A stretch of DNA of 9,229 nucleotides from Gammaproteobacteria bacterium HGW-Gammaproteobacteria-14 (GTDB taxonomy: Bacteria; Pseudomonadota; Gammaproteobacteria; Pseudomonadales; Alcanivoracaceae). Of this stretch, positions 1 to 5,484 are shown piece after piece. The notes under the pieces are model-generated. The model saw only the letters and a program-made list of their open reading frames with translations, searched no databases and was not told the DNA's origin. The position numbers and the translations under genes are program-made. The stretch covers positions 1-9,229 of the forward strand of contig PGZG01000069.1 in NCBI GenBank assembly GCA_002840115.1, in the 5' to 3' direction. Position 1 is the stretch's first letter. Every line of letters starts with the position of its first letter.

Positions 1-499
1 TAAAACCGCCGGCAATCAAATCATTGGCAAACTCGCAGCCAATCAAACCACCACCAATAATCAGCACTTTCTTCTTGCCCGCCAACGCCTTGCCAAAGCG
101 GGCGTAATCCATCAGGTCGTTTACGGTATACACTTGATCAAGCGCATCGCCGGTCATCGGCGGGCGAAACACATCCGCGCCCATGGCCAACACCAACTTG
201 CTGTAGGTCAGCGTTTCGTCACCAATTTCAATGCGCTTTGCTGCCGTATCCAATGCTGTGACATTAACCCCGGCACGCAAAGTAACATCGAACTGCGCCG
301 AGGTTTGCTCCGCCGTCGCCATGGCCAAAGCATCCGCATCTTTTTGTTTGGCGAAACCGTTAGAAAGCATCGGCTTGGAGTAGTTACGCCCGTCATCGCT
401 GGTGAGCATGATGATCGGCGTGGTCTTGTCGAGCTTGCGCAATTCTTTGACGAGGTTAAAACCGGCGAGGCCGGTGCCAATAACAATAATCGGGTCCAT
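1..499 (-). CDS. rubB: Rubredoxin reductase (NAD(P)H:rubredoxin FAD oxidoreductase), C-terminus cut by window edge
   Basis: Flavoprotein that takes electrons from NAD(P)H and passes them through FAD to rubredoxin in the cytoplasm. Only the first 166 residues are inside the window; the family is usually close to 380-400 residues. The protein opens MDPIIVIGTGLAGFNL, with the FAD-binding glycines G8, G10 and G13 in a first Rossmann fold. NYSKP (39-43) and AMGADVFRPP (105-114) are typical of rubredoxin/ferredoxin reductases. A second dinucleotide fold, VLIIGGGLIGCEF (145-157; G149, G151, G154), would bind NAD(P)H. The ATG at 499 is chosen because the FAD fold begins four residues later; only a weak GGA-like ribosome site precedes it. 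It lies 95 bases downstream of the rubredoxin gene on the same strand, so the two probably share a transcript. The symbol follows Pseudomonas usage; alkT-type naming is equally possible. Confidence 0.9.
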   Translation of the reverse strand, partial: MDPIIVIGTGLAGFNLVKELRKLDKTTPIIMLTSDDGRNYSKPMLSNGFAKQKDADALAMATAEQTSAQFDVTLRAGVNVTALDTAAKRIEIGDETLTYSKLVLAMGADVFRPPMTGDALDQVYTVNDLMDYARFGKALAGKKKVLIIGGGLIGCEFANDLIAGGF

Positions 500-552
500 G
501 ACGGTTTCCGTGCAGGCAAAAGTGGCAGACAAAAGCGAATCTCAGATATGAC

Positions 553-573
553 ACGGGGCGCTTAGCGCCCCGT
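553..573 (-). promoter_or_regulatory. Perfect 9-bp hairpin between rubredoxin and rubredoxin reductase genes
   Basis: The arms ACGGGGCGC (553-561) and GCGCCCCGT (565-573) are exact reverse complements around a three-base loop, so a very stable GC-rich stem should form in RNA of either strand. It sits in the gap between the two minus-strand genes. No run of T follows it on either strand, so it is not a standard intrinsic terminator. It may be a partial terminator, or an mRNA-stability element that sets different levels of rubredoxin and its reductase. The role is inferred; the structure is read directly. Confidence 0.55.
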
Positions 574-594
574 ATCGACTTGCATCACTATGGA

Positions 595-759
595 TCAGAT
601 TTCGACCATCTCGAAATCGTCCTTGGATACGCCGCAATCCGGGCAGACCCAATCATCCGGTACATCGGCCCAGGCTGTACCCGGTGCGATGCCTTCTTCC
701 GGCAAACCTTCGGCTTCATCATAGATAAAACCACAGACAACACATTCCCACTTCTTCAT
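595..759 (-). CDS. rubA: Rubredoxin (54 aa)
   Basis: Small cytoplasmic one-electron carrier with a single iron held by four cysteines. The 54 residues match the usual rubredoxin length. Both ligand knuckles are present: C6-V-V-C9-G near the start and C39-P-D-C42-G near the end. The conserved aromatic residues W4, Y13 and W37 are also there, as is the MKKWEC opening. The ATG at 759 is preceded by a clear AGAGAGG-type ribosome site. It lies between the rubrerythrin gene (98 bases upstream) and the rubredoxin reductase gene (95 bases downstream), all on the minus strand. The likely partners are the reductase as donor and the neighbouring rubrerythrin as acceptor; the acceptor is inferred from position. 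Alkane hydroxylase is another known rubredoxin partner, but no such gene is seen here. Confidence 0.95.
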   Translation of the reverse strand: MKKWECVVCGFIYDEAEGLPEEGIAPGTAWADVPDDWVCPDCGVSKDDFEMVEI

Positions 760-857
760 GTTCAACCTCTCTGGCAGCGACGGATCATGACATCCACCGG
801 TGTTGGTATTCCGCAGGGTTGGCTAACCTAGCCATGCGGCGGCGAAAAATCAATGAC

Positions 858-1337
858 TCAGGCGCTTTTCACGCCATCGAGCGTGTCCTGATAATGCTTC
901 GCATGGCGCTCTTCAACTTTGGCGAGGGCCGCAAAGCGCTTGCCCGCCTTCTCCAGCGTCTTGCGGAACATCTCCGCATGCTCTCTGGACTCATCAATTT
1001 GCTCAGCAAACTCGGCTTCCGCCGCCTTTTCCAGCTCTTTACGCGCAGTATCGCGGAAGTTAGGGTACATTTCCGTGTATTCGTAGGTTTCACCCTCAAT
1101 CGCCAGCGCCAATGCCTTCTCCACATTGAGGCTGTCACGGGGGTACAGCAGCTCCATATGGCCAATGGCGTGCAACACCTCCTGGGCGGCGGTTTCTTCA
1201 AACACCTTGGCGGTGGCCTCATCGCCATGGGCGCGGCAGATCTGGGCAAAGTAGCGATATTTGATATGCGCCATGGACTCGCCAGCCAGCGCCGCTTCCA
1301 GGTTCTGCAAAGTGATAGTGGGTTTCTTGTCGCTCAT
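858..1337 (-). CDS. Rubrerythrin, diiron peroxidase without rubredoxin domain
   Basis: Ferritin-like four-helix protein (159 aa) that reduces hydrogen peroxide at a non-haem diiron centre. Visible ligand motifs are E20 (AGESMAH) on helix A, E53-x-x-H56 (QEVLH) on helix B, and E86-x-x-E89 in EYTEMYP on helix C. The last helix offers E142-x-x-H145 in VEERHAKHY; an earlier similar segment, DESREHAEMF (115-124), lies between. The C-terminal CxxC rubredoxin module of classical rubrerythrin is absent, so reducing power must come from a separate carrier, most simply the rubredoxin encoded next. The frame is open back to 1376, but ATG 1337 is chosen: AAGGAG stands seven bases before it, and the protein then begins MSDKKPTITLQNLEAAL as family members do. 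Substrate and partner are inferred from family and context. Confidence 0.9.
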   Translation of the reverse strand: MSDKKPTITLQNLEAALAGESMAHIKYRYFAQICRAHGDEATAKVFEETAAQEVLHAIGHMELLYPRDSLNVEKALALAIEGETYEYTEMYPNFRDTARKELEKAAEAEFAEQIDESREHAEMFRKTLEKAGKRFAALAKVEERHAKHYQDTLDGVKSA

Positions 1338-1365
1338 GTAACGCTCCTTGCTAGTGAATGAGGTT

Positions 1366-1371
1366 ACTATA
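1366..1371 (-). promoter_or_regulatory. Candidate -10 element for the rubrerythrin gene
   Basis: On the minus strand TATAGT lies about 28 bases before the rubrerythrin ATG, giving a short leader that carries the AAGGAG ribosome site. The sequence 17 bases upstream is AT-rich (TTTATT) but a poor -35. This is a plausible activator-dependent promoter, predicted by eye only. Confidence 0.3.
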
Positions 1372-1399
1372 GACATCGCCGAGCGCTTAATAAAAACGA

Positions 1400-1435
1400 T
1401 TAAAAAGATAGAACTGATAGCCTATGACGATCTAT
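1400..1435. promoter_or_regulatory. Divergent promoter zone with near-symmetric GATAG/CTAT dyad
   Basis: Between the divergent rubrerythrin and ubiC genes, GATAG occurs at 1407-1411 and 1416-1420, and CTAT at 1422-1425 and 1432-1435. They form an imperfect dyad centred near 1421. The half-sites recall the ATAG...CTAT pattern of OxyR sites, but the spacing does not fit the OxyR consensus. The same stretch holds a possible ubiC promoter: TTAAAA (1400-1405), 17 bases, TATGAC (1423-1428). Regulator identity is not known. Confidence 0.3.
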
Positions 1436-1501
1436 TGGCCTCGACATTAAATACGAACACCCATCGTTATTGCGCGAGACACGCCGCGCCAAGGATATTT
1501 C

Positions 1502-2047
1502 GTGAAAGTTGCCACCCCCGGCCGCCTGCTGGACCCCGAGCTTCACTGGCAACCCGCCCAGCGGGTCGCCGTGCCAGCCGACATTGGCAACTGGCTCACC
1601 GACAGCAGCTCGCTAACCCGGCGGCTGCAGCGCTTTGGTCACTTTAGTGTTACCCCGTTGTCTCAGCGCGTAGTCCGCCCGCAGCCAGCGGAAGCCCTTA
1701 TGTTGAGGCAACCACCACAGCACCGCGCTCTGATCCGGGAGGTGCTGCTCTACCTTGATGACAGTGCGGTGGTATTTGCCCGCAGCATCCTGCCACTAAC
1801 ATCCCTGAAAGGTGCCAACCGGGTATTGGGCCATATGGCCCGGCGCTCTCTGGGAGCAGAGCTGTTTCGGGCACCCGCCGCCGAACGGCGCGCCATATGG
1901 TTAGCTCGCATCCCGCCACACCGTTTGCCGCTAGCCGTGACAGAGACCTGCTGGGGCCGCCAGTCCCTGTTTTACAAGCGCGGCCAACCCCTGTTGGTGG
2001 CGGAGGTTTTCTTGCCCGGTTTTAGCGCCATCACAGGCATCGATTAA
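1502..2047 (+). CDS. ubiC: Chorismate lyase (chorismate-pyruvate lyase)
   Basis: Cytoplasmic enzyme that splits chorismate into 4-hydroxybenzoate and pyruvate, the entry step of ubiquinone synthesis. The 181 residues fit the family (about 165-185). Recognisable segments are WLTDSSSLTRRL (31-42), REVLLYLDDSAVVFARSILP (79-98) with the substrate-binding arginine R79, and GQPLLVAEVFLP (161-172) with the active-site glutamate E168. The start is GTG at 1502, supported by AAGGA at 1491-1495 six bases ahead. No ATG in this frame precedes the conserved N-terminus. It is followed at some distance by ubiA, whose enzyme uses the 4-hydroxybenzoate made here; the 184-base gap with its repeats suggests ubiA may have separate expression signals. 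Confidence 0.92.
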   Translation: MKVATPGRLLDPELHWQPAQRVAVPADIGNWLTDSSSLTRRLQRFGHFSVTPLSQRVVRPQPAEALMLRQPPQHRALIREVLLYLDDSAVVFARSILPLTSLKGANRVLGHMARRSLGAELFRAPAAERRAIWLARIPPHRLPLAVTETCWGRQSLFYKRGQPLLVAEVFLPGFSAITGID

Positions 2048-2134
2048 AGCCGCGGGCAACCGTTAAAATCCCGCCGGGCTCAGTTATGCTTGGTCCTGCC
2101 GTCAGTGGATTGCTTACCTTAGCGCTCCCTTATG

Positions 2135-2192
2135 GATCACCTTACTTATTGATCACCTTACTTATTGATCACCTTGCTTATTGATCACCTTA
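2135..2192 (+). repeat. Tandem 16-bp repeat, about 3.6 copies, upstream of ubiA
   Basis: The unit GATCACCTTACTTATT stands at 2135-2150 and 2151-2166 unchanged, at 2167-2182 with one A-to-G change, and in part at 2183-2192. Each junction between units creates TGATCA, a palindrome containing the Dam site GATC. The array ends about 40 bases before the ubiA start. Near identity of the copies points to recent slippage or selection for spacing. It could be a cluster of regulator sites or a variable-length spacer; no classical promoter fits cleanly inside it. Confidence 0.85.
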
Positions 2193-2231
2193 AATTGTCG
2201 CGTCTTAAACCCGCAGCCCAACGGAACCGCC

Positions 2232-3116
2232 ATGCTGAGCTTTGTACAAACCCGCTACCCCCACCTCTGGCCTTGGCTACAGCTTATGCGACTGGATCGT
2301 CCGGTCGGCACCCTGCTGCTGCTGTGGCCCACTCTTTGGGCGGTATGGGTTGCCGGCGCTGGCTCCCCCAGCGTACGCACGGTGATTGTCTTTACCCTTG
2401 GCGTAATCGTTATGCGGGCAGCGGGCTGCGTGATTAACGACATTGCCGATCGCGATATCGACGGCAGCGTAAAACGCACCCAGGGGCGCCCGCTGGCCAC
2501 TGGCGCACTGCGCACCCGGCAGGCCCTGATGTTATTTGCGGCACTGGCCGCCATTGCCTTTGTACTGGTGCTCTTTCTGAATACCTTCACCATCCTGCTG
2601 TCTTTTGGCGGTTTGGCGTTGGCGGTGCTGTACCCTTTTATGAAGCGCTACACCCATCTACCCCAGGTCTTCCTCGGCGCTGCCTTCTCCTGGGCCATCC
2701 CGATGGCATTCGCCGCTGAAACCAACAGCCTGCCGACCATTGCCTGGCTTCTCTATACCGCCAATCTGTTATGGACCGTAGCCTATGACACCCTATACGC
2801 CATGGTGGACCGGGACGACGACCTCAAGATCGGGGTTAAAAGCACCGCCATCCTGTTCGGCGAAATGGATCGGCTGATGATCGGGCTGTTACAGGGCATG
2901 GCTCTGTTTGCCCTGTGGCTACTAGGGAGACAACTGGGCTTTGGCGGCTTCTGGCTGGCCGGACTTACCGGCGCCGCGCTGCTATTTGCCTATCAACACT
3001 GGCTGATTCGGGTACGCGACCGGGACGCCTGCTTTAAGGCCTTCCTCAACAACCAATGGGTTGGTGCCGTGATTTTTGCCGGATTGCTACTGGACTATCT
3101 ATTACAGGCCAGCTGA
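2232..3116 (+). CDS. ubiA: 4-hydroxybenzoate polyprenyltransferase
   Basis: Integral inner-membrane enzyme that joins a polyprenyl chain to 4-hydroxybenzoate, the second step of ubiquinone synthesis. The protein has 294 residues, the family norm, and several hydrophobic helices. The first aspartate-rich motif is NDIADRDID (69-77), followed by VKRTQGRPLATG. The second is YDTLYAMVDRDDD (185-197); both bind the magnesium-diphosphate of the prenyl donor. LMRLDRPVGTLLLLWPTLWA near the N-terminus is typical. The frame is open further upstream, into the 16-bp repeats from 2169, with a TTG at 2181. ATG 2232 is preferred because the protein then begins just before the conserved domain, and CGGA lies about six bases before it. 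The downstream neighbour phoB has its own promoter. Confidence 0.95.
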   Translation: MLSFVQTRYPHLWPWLQLMRLDRPVGTLLLLWPTLWAVWVAGAGSPSVRTVIVFTLGVIVMRAAGCVINDIADRDIDGSVKRTQGRPLATGALRTRQALMLFAALAAIAFVLVLFLNTFTILLSFGGLALAVLYPFMKRYTHLPQVFLGAAFSWAIPMAFAAETNSLPTIAWLLYTANLLWTVAYDTLYAMVDRDDDLKIGVKSTAILFGEMDRLMIGLLQGMALFALWLLGRQLGFGGFWLAGLTGAALLFAYQHWLIRVRDRDACFKAFLNNQWVGAVIFAGLLLDYLLQAS

Positions 3117-3161
3117 TCTGGAAGAGCCACCGTCTGGCCGAAACTTGCATTTAACCGACAA

Positions 3162-3179
3162 CTGTCATACCTCTGTCAT
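3162..3179 (+). promoter_or_regulatory. PHO box (PhoB binding site) upstream of phoB
   Basis: Two exact CTGTCAT direct repeats (3162-3168 and 3173-3179) are spaced by ACCT, giving the 11-bp period of a PHO box that replaces the -35 element. A weak -10 candidate (CAAATA, 3191-3196) follows at the expected distance, 11 bases on. This predicts that phoB, and probably phoR, are self-activated under phosphate starvation. The sequence match is direct; the regulation follows from known PhoB biology. Confidence 0.9.
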
Positions 3180-3228
3180 ATTAACGCCATCAAATAGGCA
3201 TCCAGAAACCTGATGAGATGCAGCGAAT

Positions 3229-3933
3229 ATGGCCAAGCACACGATTCTGATTGTTGACGACGAACCCGCTATCCGCGAGATGGTCGCGGTGGCTTTGGAA
3301 ATGGCGGATTTCGAAGTGCTGGAGGCGGACAATGCCCAGCGCGGCCACGAAATTATTGTCGACCGACGCCCGGATCTGGTGCTGCTCGACTGGATGTTAC
3401 CGTCCATTAGCGGCATCGAGCTGGCCCGCCGACTCAAACGCGACGACAGCACCGCCGAAGTGCCGATTATTATGCTCACGGCAAAAAGCGAAGAGGACAA
3501 CAAGATTCAGGGGCTGGAAGTCGGTGCCGACGACTACATCACTAAACCGTTCTCCACCCGTGAACTGATTTCCCGCATCAAGGCCGTGCTGCGACGCTCC
3601 AACGCGGGCGCCGCCGACAAGGCCATTGAGATTGAAGGCCTGTGCCTGGACCCCGTCAGCCACCGCATCAGTGCCCATGATCAACCCGTGGATATGGGCC
3701 CCACGGAATATCGCCTGCTGGAATTTTTTATGACCCATCAGGAGCGAGCCTACTCCCGCGCCCAACTACTGGATCAGGTGTGGGGTGCCAATGTGTATGT
3801 CGAAGACCGTACCATTGATGTCCATATCCGCCGCCTGCGCAAGGCACTGGAGCCCCATGGCTTCGACCGCTTTATTCAGACCGTGCGCGGTACCGGCTAT
3901 CGTTTCTCCACCAAAACCGCCATCGTCTCCTGA
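3229..3933 (+). CDS. phoB: Phosphate regulon response regulator PhoB
   Basis: OmpR-type response regulator that, when phosphorylated by PhoR, binds PHO boxes and activates phosphate-acquisition genes. The receiver domain (about 3-120) has the acidic pair D10/D11, the phosphoacceptor D54 in LLDWMLP, T84 in MLTAK, and K106 in TKPF. The winged-helix DNA-binding domain (about 130-228) includes LSP-like DMGPTEYRLLEFF, the RAQLLDQVWG segment, DRTIDVHIRRLRKAL and VRGTGYRF. The 234 residues are close to the usual 229-230. ATG 3229 is placed directly before the first receiver strand; the ribosome site is weak (GAGATG). A PHO box stands 50 bases upstream. phoR follows after 38 bases, and the phoB stop codon lies inside an inverted repeat that can pair with the phoR ribosome site. 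Confidence 0.97.
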   Translation: MAKHTILIVDDEPAIREMVAVALEMADFEVLEADNAQRGHEIIVDRRPDLVLLDWMLPSISGIELARRLKRDDSTAEVPIIMLTAKSEEDNKIQGLEVGADDYITKPFSTRELISRIKAVLRRSNAGAADKAIEIEGLCLDPVSHRISAHDQPVDMGPTEYRLLEFFMTHQERAYSRAQLLDQVWGANVYVEDRTIDVHIRRLRKALEPHGFDRFIQTVRGTGYRFSTKTAIVS

Positions 3934-3962
3934 TCGGTTACACTGACGCCTGCAATCAGGAG
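3927..3962 (+). promoter_or_regulatory. Inverted repeat that can sequester the phoR ribosome binding site
   Basis: CTCCTGAT (3927-3934) and ATCAGGAG (3955-3962) are exact reverse complements with a 20-base loop. The left arm contains the phoB stop codon TGA (3931-3933). The right arm contains AGGAG, the only good ribosome site for phoR. In mRNA the stem would hide that site unless a ribosome finishing phoB opens it, a standard logic for translational coupling. The pairing is seen in sequence; the control is inferred. Confidence 0.55.
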
Positions 3963-3971
3963 CGGTGACAC

Positions 3972-5291
3972 TTGGATATTACCCGTCGCAACGAAATCCG
4001 ACGCTTGGTGCTATGGGGCAGCGCCGCATTGGCATTGTCACTATTGGTCGAAGACTCGTGGCCGTTGTTGGTGGTCACTCTGGCCATGCTGGCTTTTTAT
4101 GTACGCCAGCTATTACGTCTTAGCCGCTGGCTCAGCCAGCATCAGGCCCGTAACGAGCTACCGGAAACCACCGGCGTCTGGGGCAAGATTTTTGACGAGA
4201 TTTACCATCGCCTGCGGCGCGAAGAACAAGCCCGCGAAACCCTGGAACAACTGATCAATCGCGCAGAAGACTCCGTCACAGCCTTGCGTGATGCCGTAGT
4301 CGTGGTTGATCGTCAGGGACGCATTGAATACTGGAACGCCGCTGCACAGCGCTTACTGGGATTCAAATCACCTCACGATAAACGACAAACCTTTACCAAT
4401 CTGGTGCGCGACCCGCGCCTGATGTCTTATCTTGATTCCGAGGACTTCCGCGCCCCTATCACCCTGCCATCACCGCTGAATGAGTCACTGATGCTCGAGT
4501 TCACCATCACTCGCTTTGGCGATGGTGATTGGCTGGTGTTAGTGCGAGACGTAACCCGGCTGCACAATCTGGAACAGATGCGAAAGGATTTTGTTGCCAA
4601 CGTCAGTCATGAATTAAAAACGCCGCTAACCGTTCTCAAAGGTTATCTTGAAACGTTGTTAATGACCGTACCCGAAGAACAAACCCGACTGCATCGCGCC
4701 CTTAATCAGATGGACCAACAATCCCATCGCATGGAAAATCTGGTCAATGATCTATTGATGCTGGCCCGACTGGAAGGCACCGAGGTAGATAACCAGCCAC
4801 AAGTCATTGCCGTGGCGGACATGCTGCAGCGTCACGCACAGGATGCCAAGGCGCTAGCCGCCACGCTGAACAAAACCCTGCATATAAACCTTGACGCCGA
4901 TAGCACTCTAAAACTGCGCGGCAGCTCACTGGAACTGGAAAGTGGCTTCGGCAACCTGATTACCAATGCAGTGAAATACACCCAAACCGGCGGCAATATT
5001 TCAATTCGCTGGTGGCAAGACGATCAAGGCGCTTATATGTCCGTGACCGACAATGGCCCCGGCATAGATCCAAAACATATTCCCCGACTTACCGAACGCT
5101 TCTATCGACCGGACAGCAGCCGGGTCACACAAACCGGTGGCACCGGCCTTGGCTTGGCCATCGTCAAGCACGTCATGCTACGCCATGATGGCAAACTGGA
5201 TATTCTCAGCAATCTCACCAAAGGCAGCACCTTTACCTGCCATTTCCCGACATCACGAATCAGCGCGGAACCTCTGCGAAAGATCAACTGA
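3972..5291 (+). CDS. phoR: Phosphate regulon sensor histidine kinase PhoR
   Basis: Inner-membrane kinase/phosphatase partner of PhoB, which reads phosphate status through the Pst transporter and PhoU. The 439 residues show a hydrophobic N-terminal hairpin (about 12-47) with almost no periplasmic part, as in known PhoR. A PAS domain follows (about 98-190; ALRDAVVVVDRQGRIEYWNAAA). The dimerisation domain carries phosphoacceptor H213 in VSHELKTPLTVLKGY. The ATP-binding domain has N332 (NLITNAVKYT), DNGPGI from D360, TERFYRPD, and GGTGLGLAIVKH (389-400). The start is TTG at 3972: a stop codon lies in frame at 3966-3968, AGGAG stands nine bases before, and no in-frame ATG occurs before the first membrane segment. 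This rare start, with the inverted repeat over its ribosome site, suggests low output relative to PhoB. Confidence 0.96.
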   Translation: MDITRRNEIRRLVLWGSAALALSLLVEDSWPLLVVTLAMLAFYVRQLLRLSRWLSQHQARNELPETTGVWGKIFDEIYHRLRREEQARETLEQLINRAEDSVTALRDAVVVVDRQGRIEYWNAAAQRLLGFKSPHDKRQTFTNLVRDPRLMSYLDSEDFRAPITLPSPLNESLMLEFTITRFGDGDWLVLVRDVTRLHNLEQMRKDFVANVSHELKTPLTVLKGYLETLLMTVPEEQTRLHRALNQMDQQSHRMENLVNDLLMLARLEGTEVDNQPQVIAVADMLQRHAQDAKALAATLNKTLHINLDADSTLKLRGSSLELESGFGNLITNAVKYTQTGGNISIRWWQDDQGAYMSVTDNGPGIDPKHIPRLTERFYRPDSSRVTQTGGTGLGLAIVKHVMLRHDGKLDILSNLTKGSTFTCHFPTSRISAEPLRKIN

Positions 5292-5484
5292 TTTCCTCCC
5301 TGTCACAAAATAATATTTCATCTCCAATTCCACAGCACATTTCACACCATCGTAATACTTAATCCCTACCTTGCACCTTGCCATCAATGATTGGCGGCGG
5401 CACTCCAGGGGATGGTGAGTGCGTCGGTTGCATGTCCAGGCGCCAATGGAATCCGGTTGTCGGGCCCCAAGCGAAGCATTTCCC
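5292..5484 (+). other. Non-coding gap between phoR and the CBS-kinase gene
   Basis: About 190 bases with no gene I can support. It has an AT-rich patch near 5308-5318 containing an 11-base palindrome (AAATA-A-TATTT), and TAATAT at 5311-5316 could be a -10, though no good -35 precedes it. No hairpin plus T-run terminator for phoR is visible. AGGGG at 5407-5411 followed by GTG 5419 offers an alternative, longer start for the downstream kinase. Confidence 0.5.

Noticed and set aside
134..565. Plus-strand open frame of 143 codons at the left end
   Set aside because: It overlaps the rubredoxin reductase gene, whose FAD and NAD(P)H folds are clear on the other strand.
819..1361. Plus-strand open frame of 180 codons opposite the rubrerythrin gene
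   Set aside because: It is the antisense shadow of rubrerythrin, which has ligand motifs and a strong ribosome site on the minus strand; the shadow protein has no recognisable motif.
2132..2152. Tiny leader-peptide frame (ATG, six codons, TGA) in the ubiA repeats
   Set aside because: It has no ribosome site and arises from the repeat unit itself; nothing indicates attenuation.
3397..3765. Minus-strand open frame of 122 codons inside phoB
   Set aside because: Antisense shadow of the phoB receiver and DNA-binding domains, with no independent support.
5300..5321. Possible second PHO box after phoR (CTGTCAC half-site)
   Set aside because: Only one half-site is present; the position 11 bases on reads TAATATT, which does not match.
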